Origin: Copromyces sp. CBS 386.78
Taxonomy: Eukaryota > Ascomycota > Sordariomycetes > Sordariales > Sordariaceae
Length of the DNA: 64,000 nucleotides
Assembly (NCBI GenBank): GCA_030685235.1
Contig: MU839147.1
Span: forward strand, 181,430-245,429
Reading direction: 5' to 3'
The translations under genes were made by a program, and so were the position numbers. The notes beneath the pieces are model-generated. The model had not been told where the DNA came from. It was given only the letters and a program-made list of their open reading frames with translations, and did not search any database. Below, one piece after another: positions 24,361 through 35,621 of the stretch (positions are counted from its first letter, which is position 1; each line of letters starts with the position of its first letter).

Positions 24361-26985
24361 ATGTCGCCATCCAACAAGATTGCCGAATTTCCTGACGTGG
24401 AGGAAAAGCTCAAGAGGGCCACCAAGCAGTCGGCCTTTGAGCGCCAAAAGGCAGAGGCAGAGGCCAAGCGCCGCAGAGAAGCTGCTGAGACGGCCGCTGT
24501 CTACGAGGACTTTGTCAAGAGCTTCGACCACGACGATACTTCGGATTCCCGACCTTCGAATTCGCGACATGGCAACGACCGACCAGAGCGACCAACACTT
24601 GGAGGACAGCCGTTTGGAGGAACGGGCAAAAGACACTTTGGCGTCAACAGTCTCAAGAGTGGTCCCGGCAGCCTAGGGCCTCCTCCAACATCGTTTAGGA
24701 AGAGGTCATACGAGGACTTCCATTCCAGTCGCCAGAGGCCCCACGAAGAGCCTAGGTCAAGGCTAGGATTGGATGAGAGAGAGAGGGAAAGGGAAAGAGA
24801 CAGGGACTCTGAGAAGAGCTCTCTGCTCGTATCCAAGGTTTTCAACGATAGCGACAACGACGAGGAAGCGGCCGTTAACGGCCGAGCAGAGGAGAAGGCC
24901 ATCTCGAAACCCACACTACGCCTTTCCAACCTCCCGCCGAGCACATCACCAGCCGTCATCAAGGCGCTAATACCACCCAACTTGACGGTCGAGAGCGTCA
25001 AGATTGTTCCGCCATCTGGGCCCCAAGGGACGGAGCGCAAGTCTATTGCAGCCATCGTCACCCTGTCCAAGGAAACACCCGCAACAGAAATCGATGCCGC
25101 CGTGAGCGCGCTGCAAAATCGCTACCTCGGTTATGGCTACTTTTTGTCTTTGCACAGACATCTGTCGTCGGCCGCTATAGCGTCAGGCTTGACGGCCGTC
25201 CAGACTTCTACAGCAGTATCACACCCGTTCGGCGCGAAGCGGGTGGAGGAAAAGCCAAGTGGCCATGGCCCGCATCACGGAGGCTATGGTCGCAACTATG
25301 CTCCCCCGTCACATTATGGTCCTCCAGGGGCCGCTATTAGCAGAAGCGGTTTGCTCCATGTCCCCGTAAAGCCTCCACGGGACATCAGGACACTGCGCAT
25401 GATCCACAAAGTGGTAGAGTCCGTCCTGGAGCACGGACCAGAGTTCGAGGCTCTTCTCATGTCCCGGCCAGACGTCCAACGAGAAGAGAGATGGGCGTGG
25501 ATTTGGGATGCTCGCAGTGAGGGCGGCATATGGTATCGCTGGAGGCTATGGGAGATCGTAACGGGTTCCCAAGCAAAGAGGGGAAAGCCGAAATATGTTC
25601 CACTCTTCGAAGGAAGCCACGCCTGGAAGGCACCCGAGCCTCTCGCCTACGAGTACACAACATCAGTTGACGAGATTGTCTCGGATTCAGCCTACGACAC
25701 AGACGAAGAGGACGACTTTGAGGATGAACAGAAAGAACACAACGACCAAGAAGACACATTCCTCAACCCCATAGAAAAGGCCAAGCTAGCGCACATGCTA
25801 GCCCGCCTACCTACCACATTATCCAAGATCAGGAAGGGAGACATCGCTCGCATCACAGCATTCGCCATCACCCACGCCAGCCGAGGTGCCGACGAGATTG
25901 TCGACATGATCATCTCCAACGTCGAGTCCCCGTTATCCTACACTCCGGCCAACCCCGACCACCAACAAGGCTCCCGTGAGCGCGAAGGCCAAGACGGGAC
26001 CAACTCTCGCGAACCCTCGCCTGCAGTAGAAGACAAGGACAAGGACAAAACCAACGACACCAGCCACGACCTAAGCGCCGCCCGGCTGGTTGGTCTCTAC
26101 GTAATCAGCGACGTTCTCTCCTCTTCTTCGACCAGCGGCATCCGCCACGCGTGGCGCTACCGACAACTCTTGGAGACTGCTCTACGCGCCCGCAAGACGT
26201 TTGAGCTGCTGGGTATGATGGCTGACAAGCTCAACTGGGGCCGCTTGCGCGCAGACAAATGGAAGCGCAGCATCGGCCTCGTCCTAAGTCTCTGGGAAGG
26301 GTGGTGCGTATTCCCCGTCGAGACGCACGAGTTCTTTGTCAAGAGCTTTGAGAATCCACCGACGCTGAAGGCGAAGGAAGCGGAAAGGGAGGAGGCAGAG
26401 AAGAAGGCTGCTACTGCTGCTACTGGTGCTGCGGGTGGTGGGAAGTGGAAGACTGTTGATGGACCTGCTGCTGCTACTACTACTAATACTACTGCTACTC
26501 AGGCTAAGGCTACTTCTGGGTTCTTACCGGTGTCTACATTTGCCGAGTCTACAACGACTGAACAGGCGGAACCAAGGGGTGGTGATTCGGAGTACGTGGA
26601 ACGGATGTTGGAGACGGGAGATACGGATGGGGAGTTGGTGGCATTGCCGCCGAATCATATGCAGTATAGCTCGGGGACGGATGAGTTGTTTTCGGACGAT
26701 GATGATATTGATGGGACGCCGGATGAGGGTTTTATGGCACTCTTACGGAAGCTTACTACGACGGCGGTGGATGATGGGAATGGGGATGTGGTTATGGGGG
26801 AGGCTGCGGATACATCAGCACCAGCGTCAACGACAGAGGCGAAGATAGTGGAAGCGGAGGTCAAGTCGGCGGTGGTGACTGGGTTCCAGATATCGGCGAA
26901 CAAGGCTGCGGCGCCGACCAAGTCTAGGAAGCGGATGCGTGCTGTTGATATGTTTGCTGGGTCGGATTCGGAGGGGGAGAAGTAA
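24361..26985 (+). CDS. SR140/U2SURP-like U2 snRNP-associated splicing factor (RRM-SURP-CID)
   Basis: Single exon, 874 aa. Order of parts: a charged N-terminal helix with the motif I-A-E-F-P-D-V-E-E-K-L-K; a D/R/E-rich linker; an RRM at about 183-268 (T-L-R-L-S-N-L-P-P, with the second motif weak); a SURP module at about 342-392 (M-I-H-K-V-V-E-S-V-L-E-H-G-P-E-F-E); and a CID/ENTH-like helical domain at about 465-640 (A-R-L-V-G-L-Y-V-I-S-D-V-L). An acidic, low-complexity tail ends in a basic K-S-R-K-R-M-R segment. This order is that of SR140/U2SURP, which associates with the U2 snRNP and can contact the polymerase II CTD through the CID. The fungal protein lacks the long RS tail of the human one. 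Whether it couples splicing to transcription here is inference from the family. Confidence 0.85.
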   Translation: MSPSNKIAEFPDVEEKLKRATKQSAFERQKAEAEAKRRREAAETAAVYEDFVKSFDHDDTSDSRPSNSRHGNDRPERPTLGGQPFGGTGKRHFGVNSLKSGPGSLGPPPTSFRKRSYEDFHSSRQRPHEEPRSRLGLDERERERERDRDSEKSSLLVSKVFNDSDNDEEAAVNGRAEEKAISKPTLRLSNLPPSTSPAVIKALIPPNLTVESVKIVPPSGPQGTERKSIAAIVTLSKETPATEIDAAVSALQNRYLGYGYFLSLHRHLSSAAIASGLTAVQTSTAVSHPFGAKRVEEKPSGHGPHHGGYGRNYAPPSHYGPPGAAISRSGLLHVPVKPPRDIRTLRMIHKVVESVLEHGPEFEALLMSRPDVQREERWAWIWDARSEGGIWYRWRLWEIVTGSQAKRGKPKYVPLFEGSHAWKAPEPLAYEYTTSVDEIVSDSAYDTDEEDDFEDEQKEHNDQEDTFLNPIEKAKLAHMLARLPTTLSKIRKGDIARITAFAITHASRGADEIVDMIISNVESPLSYTPANPDHQQGSREREGQDGTNSREPSPAVEDKDKDKTNDTSHDLSAARLVGLYVISDVLSSSSTSGIRHAWRYRQLLETALRARKTFELLGMMADKLNWGRLRADKWKRSIGLVLSLWEGWCVFPVETHEFFVKSFENPPTLKAKEAEREEAEKKAATAATGAAGGGKWKTVDGPAAATTTNTTATQAKATSGFLPVSTFAESTTTEQAEPRGGDSEYVERMLETGDTDGELVALPPNHMQYSSGTDELFSDDDDIDGTPDEGFMALLRKLTTTAVDDGNGDVVMGEAADTSAPASTTEAKIVEAEVKSAVVTGFQISANKAAAPTKSRKRMRAVDMFAGSDSEGEK

Positions 26986-28487
26986 GGTAGATGATACTCG
27001 GCACTGCAGGCTGGGCCGTGTCTTAATGTTGGGCTCTCCATCTTTTTCTTCCAAGGCCTAGTCGCATCTCCTGTACACTTGAGGTACCTCTAGCATTGCA
27101 TATGCTCGACTTATACATAAATTCTTTCAGTCAAGCCTTGGAAGATGATAGCCCGAGATACTGCGGTAACATAACCCTTACAGCAATGCATCATGCAATC
27201 CCACTTTGTAGCAACTCGGTAAGGGATGCAGTTGCCACTTTCGGGAGTCGTCGCGTCTAACACCCAGCCTATTGGAGATACCTACTTAATGGAAATCGTC
27301 ATGTTGCTCTTTCTTGGCTTCTTTCAATCATGTCGATGGTTGGTCTTTTCGTGACAGACAAAAGATGACAGGCACGCCTGTGCGTTGAACTCTTGGATCA
27401 TGCGGGAGTACCCAGGTACATACATGATCTTAGTCATCTGGATCTATCCAATGAAAACCTGCTCAAACTGGTCCGGCATAGACCGCCCCCCACCACCAAC
27501 GAAGACAACCCACCAACCGCCAAGTCCACATTCGGTCCCAGAACCGACGCCCATTCGTGATCCGAGTTTCAAACATCGAAGACGACAAGACGAGCCTCGA
27601 ACAGCCCGTGCCTGTCGGACCCTGGCATCCGCGGCTGGTACAGTCGACACCACCGCGCCAGTCTGACCTCTCGGACCACTTGTGCAAGAAAGACGCAGGT
27701 TCGTCTACCGAGAAGCAGCAAGCAGTTCCTCCTTCCTCGTTTATAAGCTGCAGTGAGGCTGTTCACATCCAAGGGTAGGCAGTCACTACTACCCAGCACC
27801 AGTACCACGGAAGGAGCTCTAATATCAGAACTGCCCCTGGACAGTTATTCGTCCCTTGCTTTGACTCCTACTACCTGCTGCCCGGGCATTTCAAGTTACT
27901 TCCGTCCCGGGCACCGTCTTCTTCCGTTGCCGCTGCCGTCGGTTCTTGACGGGACGAACTAGGTACCAAGGGGACCTTCACTTCAAGTTGCTAACCATCC
28001 AAAGTCTCATCATTTTACATACTTCCTTTCCAGTAAATGCCCCATCTCCACACTCGTCGTACATAACCGCAACAGTCTCGCTCAAGGACTTACGGTGGCA
28101 ACTGTCCAACGAAACTCACACGTCAACGCTGTTCGTACCTTGAGTTCGTTGCAGGGAAGCCACCGCTGTCAGTTCGATACACGGTCCCACAGATCACCTA
28201 TGATCGAGTCTCCTGAGTTGTCTGTTCACGACCCAGAAGGTACGACGTTGAGCCGCGAGAGAGCTCTACGAAAGGCAACCAGGGTGCTACCTCCCACCCA
28301 GCATCATAGCTTTTACCGAGCACGTTTTACACACGCGGCACACGAGGCCGAGACGCTGGTCCCTGGTGACTGAGGTGACCAGGGGGTCCCTCAAGTCACT
28401 TTTCTCGAGCGGTTTCCACCCCTCCATCATCCCTCACGAACTTTGAGTAGGGTCTTCACTTGGAGAACGTACCACCAAGCCGCCAAA
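26986..28487. other. Intergenic: SR140-like 3' flank and copper regulator promoter
   Basis: No convincing gene. Short open frames only. I did not find a clear TTTGCTCA-type copper element in this promoter. Confidence 0.5.
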
Positions 28488-30908
28488 ATGCCCATCATTA
28501 ACGGCCAGAAGATGGCCTGGTAAGTCATTTACTTCCATACCCTCTTCCCCTTTCGTATGTTTGCCATACTGGTAATCGTCATCCCCGCGGGCAAAGGCAC
28601 CGGTGTGCCGTCGCACCAAGCTCATCCTTTCGCAAGCTCCCGAAACCGAAGCTGGCAAGGCTAGTCAGACATACATTTTCCGTGCTTTCTCTTTTTTTAG
28701 CTGACTTTCTTCTTTCACCCCCTTAGTGCGCCATGTATTCGCGGCCATCGTTCTACAAAATGTACTCATGCCACCGAGCGCGTTATGGTGCCCGTTAGAA
28801 AACCGGGGCGGCCCCTGAGCCTTTGCGCTTGTCCAAATCGGCCCCCGAACTGCTCTTGCGGAGGCGGAGGCGTCAAGGTGGCCATTCCTCGAAGGCAAAG
28901 GTGCGGATGTGGTCCTGACCACGATGATTTTGCCCAAGACCCCTCTATGGATGCGTCTTTTCGTCTCCATGCCTCCTCGTCGACACCGGCGCGGCCTGCT
29001 TTCAGGGTGACCAAATCGGGCTCCATATCGAAGCCGCATGTCCGCTATCAGTTGCCGACGTTTGATCTTAACCTGACGGCACTCGGCCTGGCCGGACAGC
29101 ATAATGACGCCTTAGGTCCGAACATGGCGGGTGTCTCTGCCGGCGAACTTATGACGAGTGTCAATCCAACAGTGCAGCTACCGATTGGGAGCCAACCAGG
29201 ATTCAATTATGGAATAGGATATCCAGCTGTCGCCGTCAGCGAAACCCTGTTGAACCAACAAACTTTCTCGTCCGCACCCTCAATGGGACACGACAGGATC
29301 ACTCAGTCACCGCCACAGGGATCGAAGACTGAAAATAATGCTATCGGCGAGCAACTGGCTGCCTTCGCTGCGTTGCAGAGACAGCAGATTATCAACCCCA
29401 ACGGGATTACTGGTGCCACTTTTATGGGACCGCATAACTTCCCTCGGCAACAAGTTGCGCAAAGTCAAAGTGGACCGGTGTCGCGAAACAGTCCGACGAC
29501 CACTCTTGGAGATCAGAGCTTTTCTGATGAGGCCTTATCATGGAACAAGGTCAAACAGGACGTGGATGCCAACGTCAATGGAACGAAAGGAATGGGCGCA
29601 GAGAGCAGCCCTAAGAAAGGGAGCTGTTGTGGTGGCAGCCGAGATTCACGAGCATCCCAACAGCATGCTAATGGCTCTGTTGATGTGCCTCAACCGGGTT
29701 ACGGACAGCCTTCCGCAACCCCTCTGCAGTTCAACACTCCATCTCCTCTAGAGCTCAAGCAACAGCAAGAACCCTTGCCCTCCCAAGTTATGCCCTTTGG
29801 TTACCAGACCGTCTTTCGGTACCCAGAAGAGTACGGTTCCTGGAACCACCCCCTTGACCCCCAAACCTACCAACAAGTAGCCCTCCAAGGAGCCGCTGCC
29901 ACACAAGCATCCCACCAAGAAGCTGGCCTCGCCCTTGATCTGTTCCTGTCCGAAGGAGGAGGTGCTGGCGCTGGTACAAGCCACGAATGCACTTGTGGTC
30001 CCGGCTGTCAATGCGTCGGATGTGTCGCACATCCTTACAACCCCCAAACTATTCAGTACGTCCAGGGCGCTTACAGTAACTACAACGTTGCCAGTCCTAT
30101 TGCTAGTCCCGTTGCTAGTCCCAGTGGTCACAGTCATCGCGGCAGTCTCGACTTTGCTGCTACGACTGGGGTTCACCAGCAGCAACAGCAACAATATCAA
30201 ATTAGCAGCCCTACTCTTGGTCCTACAAACGGCCAACATCAGCAACCCCAGCAGCAACTACCACCCGATTCGCCAGTTGAGGCCCAGACGCCTAGCGACG
30301 CATCAGGGACCCCCGGTGATGAGCAGTACTTCTCCCCAGCTGACTTTTTGTGGGCGACCATCCCACTACCCAGTTGGGCCGGCGAGTCTCTGTCATGCCC
30401 TTGCGGAGATGGTTGTGCCTGTATTGACTGTATCATTCACGGAAAGGCGGTGCCGTCTTTGGCTGGTGTTGGAGACAGGTTGGAGCAACAACAGGCGTAT
30501 GACATGGGCCAATATCAGCAAAACCAGCAGGTGCAAGGCCATGGTCGGAATCAAAGCCAGGGTCACGAGGGTATGATGCCCATGCCGGATGGATTGCCCC
30601 AGGGAATGATGACTAGTGGCCCTCCTTCGAGTGTGATTCCCATCGTTCACCGAGGCATAGGGGACATGAGCGGCTTGAACGGTCCCAACGACGGCGGCAT
30701 GAGCGGTGATATCAACAGCGCGATGTCCAGTCCACGCACGCCTCACACGCCTCATACGCCTCACACGCCCCGAGGTATTGATGGCATCCTTAGGGCTGCT
30801 GCCACTAACGGCGATGGTGTAGGTGGTGACGGCGGCGGCAGTGGTGGAAGTTGCTGCGGAGGTAGAGGAGATGGGGCGGGCAGGAGCACAGGAGTGTCCG
30901 TCCCTTAG
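28488..30908 (+). CDS. GRISEA: Copper-fist transcription factor of Mac1/GRISEA type
   Basis: Two exons, 28488-28519 and 28727-30908, separated by a 207-nt GTAAGT..TTAG intron, give about 737 aa. The N-terminus is a canonical copper fist: M-P-I-I-N-G-Q-K-M-A-C, then P-C-I-R-G-H-R-S-T-K-C-T-H (ligands C11, C14, C23, H25) and the minor-groove motif R-K-P-G-R-P-L, followed by a second Cys group (C-A-C-P...C-S-C). The C-terminal half contains two REP-like copper-sensing motifs of form C-x-C-x3-C-x-C-x2-C-x2-H, near 29989-30033 and 30397-30441, embedded in Q/P/S-rich activation-type sequence. Two such motifs point to the Mac1/GRISEA class, which activates copper-uptake genes under copper limitation, rather than the Ace1 class, which responds to copper excess. 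A His-Thr-Pro tandem lies near 30741-30770. The intron splits the codon of C11. Confidence 0.92.
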
Positions 30909-31786
30909 GAGTAGTTGGATTCATATTTTCTTGCCCTGCTTGCGATGAGCCCTTGGGAAGCGTCCTTGGAGATGGTACTGGATGGGGAGAATACACAAGA
31001 GGAAAGAGATGAGACAACGGAGCAGGACTAGGTTGGGAGGTGAACAAGCACCCACCTTTTGGGAGTGGGCATATATTATCCCAACCAACGATTCCATACA
31101 TTTGCCAGGGATACATACCGAGTTACGCGAAGAGAAGGACGATAAGACACGGCTGGTACAAACGTATATATATACCCTTCACTGCTAGGCGGAAGGACAA
31201 GGCTGGCAGTAACATGACGAATACAAAGGGCCTTGATGGCATTTCTAGCATTTGATGGCGGTGGAATCGACTGACAAGTGCAGCACTGAGCAAGATGAGA
31301 GCACAGTGGGCGCAGGAGCGGCGTAGGAGTGGACTGACAACCTTTGATGGGGTTTGTTGGAGTCGATCAGCGTGCTTTCGAGCAAGTAACAGCTCATTTA
31401 TATTTGCTCGGTAACATGGAGAACATGCAGAACATGCGCTGAATAGCGATCCTCCTGAACATCAACATGACCATGAGCCACGGGCAGCAGTAATATCAGC
31501 CCACAATGGCAGTTGCAACTTCCACCCCGCTCAGCCCATCATTCATCGTCACATGCACGCTTTTCCTCTTTCCCTCTTGTTTTGATTTAGTGGTTATTCA
31601 GTTATCGTACGAATTGCATCCCAAAAGCTCATTAGATATGAAGATCTCCGAAAGTATGTACATGAAGCTTAGGAAGGGGAAAAGAAAAAAAAAAAGAGAA
31701 CACAAAAAAAAAAAAAAAAAGAACAAAGGACAAAGAACAAAAACACGGCGTCCAACGCTCGAGTGAAAATATTAACAGTGATATCG

Positions 31787-31835
<49 letters not shown>

Positions 31836-32078
31836 AAGAAAAAAGGGAAGAAAAAAAACCCAACCCAAGAGAACCGTTCATCCTTGACCCTTACTCCAGC
31901 CCGCTCGCAATCCCCGTTAACTCGTTTTTTTCCAAGACAACCAAACCCCATACTATATATAAGATGCCATCCCAAGTCATTGGATTGGATTGGACCCCGA
32001 ACAACCCTTCACACTCGTCACTCCCACACTGTGTATTCATTCATGACAATTTCTCATCCATCCAGTTTCTCACAATCA
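30909..32078. other. Convergent intergenic region with A-rich tracts
   Basis: 3' flanks of the copper regulator and of the minus-strand membrane-protein gene. Contains A-rich runs (31684-31722) and a 40-base A homopolymer. No coding frame seen. Confidence 0.6.
31793..31832. repeat. Homopolymer A(40)
   Basis: Forty consecutive A residues followed by two GGGAAG-A(n) units. Could be a slippage tract or the tail of an ancient retro-copy; no element was recognised next to it. Confidence 0.95.
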
Positions 32079-34208
32079 TCACGTCGACCCCCGCGACCTT
32101 CGCGAATCATGTCTTGCAATATTAGCAGGTTCACACCCCGTCTCATACCGCTGATAAGGCGGCAACGCAGTCGACACGGAACTGACGTCCGACATGGAGA
32201 TGGAATAGCGGCCTGGGGAGGGTGGTTCGTTTGCGTTGGCTGTCCTTCCTCCTGACATGGTGGTCCCGTCGTATCGCAGTTCGAGGTTCAGACCTGTCGT
32301 CGTCGTCGTCGAGCAGCCTGGTGCATAATTTGGGTTTCTGTTCCCCGTGTTGGTTGGAGTGGGAGTTGTGCTACGGGAGGAGTCGGGGTTTGGGTAGATG
32401 AATTCGCTTTCGGGGAAGGGTGCGGCGCCGGGGAGGGGTGGTAGGGGTGGTAACGCTGATTGTTGGCCGGCAAAGGCGTGGTGGTGTTGGTGTTGGTGTT
32501 GAAGGAGACTGGGCTGTCGTTGGATTAAAGGGTATTGTTGTTGTTGTTGTGAGTTGTCGTTTGATCCGTCTGCTGCTAGAGAGAGGTAATCTGTTTTCCC
32601 ACCGCCACCGCCTCCGCCTCCAGTGGTCGGAGGTGATGGTCCTTGTGGTGGTGGTATATGTAAAGCTAATTGTTGAGGTGGTTGTTGTTGTTGTTCTTGT
32701 TGTTGCTGTGATCTTACAGAAGGATATTGTACACCATCTGCTGCTCCATCCGACGCCAAAGCTAGATAGTCTCCTTTCGCTGGCATCGGCAAGGCTCCTC
32801 CTTGCGGTACTAGAGGTACGTTTCGTGGAAAGTCATAGAGGTGTTGATATTGTGTTTGCTGGTCCGGTCGATATTGCGGTCCATCTGCTAACAAGGCCAC
32901 TTCGGGGTTTAGAATGTCGTTTTCGGCCAAGGGGGGTAACGTCCCTTGTGTCAGATTTCGTTGATGGTGGCGTTGTGGTTGATGGTACTGCTGATTTGAT
33001 TGGTATTGTTGATGTGGAGTGATGTTGTGTGACTGATGAGCACCTTGCCGGTATTGCGATCCATCGGCTACCAGCGCAGCCCCGATATCTATCTCTCCTT
33101 CATCTATGGGAGATACTGGGACGAAGGTTGAGTTTGCCCCGCCTGGTCGACTGGTGTTGTTGCTGCTGACGGTGCTCACTGATAGATGGCGAGATGGTAT
33201 TGATGATGTGTTCTGGCTAACAGCTCTTCGTGGCGGAATTGTACTGGACTGGGACTGGATTGCCCCAGATATATATGGCCCATTTCCTCCGGTCGCCGTC
33301 GAGGACGTCATTGCTGTCACGTTACTACGGATCGAAGCGGTGCGGGTGACGACACCCTCACTTGACGGTCCTGCCGATCGGTTGGAATGTTGTGTTCTCG
33401 GGGCTTCGAGAACTGGAGATGAGGTGGCATCGCTGAGTTTCGATTCCATGGTGTCGGCTCGCTCGAGGGAGTTGAGAACTTCGATGCATTTGGAATTTTT
33501 GGTGTAGTTTTTCTCGAAGATTCGTAGGACGGTGAGGATGACGGTGGCGATGTAGGTGAAGCTACAAGATGTCAGTTATTCTGGCCTCGTATAAAGGGCG
33601 GCGAGATGTTAAGACATTGCGAACTTACACAAGCCCCAGAGCAATGGCATAATACGATCGTTCAAAAGCACAAAACCTGTCGAGTTCGCCCTTCTCTCCA
33701 TCATAACCCGAGGTAAACCCAGGCGCAGTAAAGCCCGGTCGAGGTTTGTACACCTTGTGATCATCATCCTCCTTCTTGGTAGTAGTCAACCCACCGCAAT
33801 GAGAAGGAAGGCCAGCATTAGCAAGAAGGGTGATGATTGCTAGGTCAACGCCGCAAAAGATGATATCGCCCATGATAAAAGTGATAAGCCAACCCGTCTT
33901 CTTGGATCGTTGGCCACTATGCTGGATGAAGACGGCGAGTGTGGCATAGACAAGGGTCATACAGATCTATCCGTGATGGTATGTATGTTAGCTTACGTGT
34001 TCTCGGCGATACAGGAGACAAAAGACTCCTACAGAAGCAGCAGAAAGCTTACCAACAACTCCGGGATGAGCATGCTTTTAGTCAGTCCAAGGTGTCCGTT
34101 CCTGTAAACGGTTGCAGTGACGAAGCCGTTCATGGTCGCTCCTACCAGAGCGGCGGCGATCTGGAAGGCCCGCATGACCACGAGCCATGATGAAAGTTCC
34201 CACGCCAT
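32079..34208 (-). CDS. Four-helix (MARVEL-like) membrane protein with repeated Q-rich cytoplasmic tail
   Basis: Three exons, 34208-34053, 33966-33629 and 33561-32079, with introns of 86 and 67 nt in phase, give about 658 aa. Four hydrophobic segments lie at about 10-35 (V-V-M-R-A-F-Q-I-A-A-A-L-V-G), 48-68, 78-100 and 158-183. Their spacing, with a short charged loop carrying G-L-P-S-H-C, resembles fungal MARVEL-type proteins. The remaining roughly 450 residues are Ser/Gln/Pro-rich and predicted disordered. They carry four spaced copies of a motif A-L/S-x-A-D-G-x-Q-Y, the last being degenerate. I do not recognise a named family member. A plasma-membrane or endocytic scaffold role is only a guess. 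The start ATG at 34208 precedes the first helix directly. Confidence 0.8.
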
Positions 34209-35621
34209 TGCTGCTGGCTAGACTCGCAATGACGAAGCCTGATGTGATACGAGTAAGTTGAGCGTGGTTGGGTAGAGCCGCTTATCCAACAGCCAAGCAA
34301 GATAAGCATTCGAATGATCAAGAGACGGAAAAAGGAGCAGATATGATGCGGAAGGTCAAATGGTTTTGTTAGATGCTTGAGGCCATCAAGGTTCTTCTTG
34401 CCTAGACAATGTGAGGTTTGAATGAAGGACGGGACTAAGATCGGAGATGATCCGGCGCTTGAGGGAAAGGATGTGTGGGGGAGTCCAGACTGGTGATACT
34501 TGACAGCTGAAGGGAACTGCCCCGGTACGGTGCATGGACCGATGGAGGCTGTGTTTCCCTGTGCCCCCAAAGAGGCCATGCTGACTGGTCTATATGGTAC
34601 AGCCCAACGGCAGTGGACTACCACAAGACGGGAACTGCTTGTAGATGTAGGGCTCTTCAAGTTCCATCTGCGGTGCGCCAACGGGGCAAGTGATGGAGAG
34701 GTCCGGGCAATTTGAAGAGCCGAGTGGACAACCTTTTGTGTTCACCTCAAGCAGCGTCCATCGCTGCCGTGTTGGGTTCGTAGAGAGGTGATGGTGGTGG
34801 TAAGCTCGAGAAGCTGCATGTTGTGTCACTTTCGGGAGTTTCCTTCTCGACGATCCCACATGAAACAAGCTAGTTTTCCAAAGAAGCCTTTTTAGATATG
34901 AGTGCTAGGAAATCCACAAGCTATGATTAGATGAGTGCGTGATAATGGTTGAAGGAGGCCGCGTCATCCTCAGAAGCTAAAGTGGGAGAAGTGGCAGGCA
35001 TTCCCAAGTGTCAAAGCCGCTGGCGATGGTGGGCACAGCCCCTTTTTAGTGGATGACAGGGGTTGGTCACCATGTCTCGATAGGGCAAGCGGTGCCTGAA
35101 TGACGGAAGACTCGATTGGAGCAATCTCTGGTTGCCCGTGTTAGCCCTCTTCCTGCGGTTCTGGCAAGGCATATACCGCTTTTTCTCACTCGATTTGTTT
35201 TTACTCAAGCCAATCCTGTCACTGGATCGAACCCAAGAAACCCTGCGACCCGCATCAGCTCACCAGCATATTGGTCGAAACCAGTTATACCCGACGCTAC
35301 ACCTGTTTGAGCAAAAACAAATCGAGTGAGAAAAACCGGTATCCGCAAAGTCCTGGGAACCGGAGTCGATCAACATGACAAAGTTCACAGCTTTGTGTGT
35401 GGCTTGCCGAATGCCATGTATATCCTGGCCATGGGCACCATCTTTTCGCACACCTTCTCGCTAGGTTTGACGGCATCGCAAGTACAAGGCGACTCGTGGG
35501 CCCGTGGGTCAAAGATCACCAAGAACGAAGAACGGTTGGGCAAAGGAATGGACTGGCCGCCAGTATGGGTATCATTGTCTAGATGGTATTCGAAATGATG
35601 TCGATTTTTCTCATGTTCCGC
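34209..35621. other. Intergenic: membrane-protein promoter, small inverted-repeat element, methyltransferase 3' flank
   Basis: No credible gene. A plus-strand 90-codon frame (35326-35598) overlaps the inverted repeat at 35307-35341 and is not recognised. The inverted-repeat element is listed separately. Confidence 0.5.
35174..35341. mobile_element. 168-bp TA-bounded inverted-repeat element (MITE-like)
   Basis: Left arm 35174-35208 and right arm 35307-35341 are 35-bp inverted repeats with two mismatches, separated by 98 bp. Both arms begin with TA followed by CCG, as expected for a Tc1/mariner-type insertion with TA duplication. No coding capacity. A long hairpin of other origin is the alternative. 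Confidence 0.6.

Noticed and set aside
35326..35598. 90-codon plus-strand ORF near the small inverted-repeat element
   Set aside because: It starts inside the inverted-repeat arm and has no recognisable domain; most likely chance.
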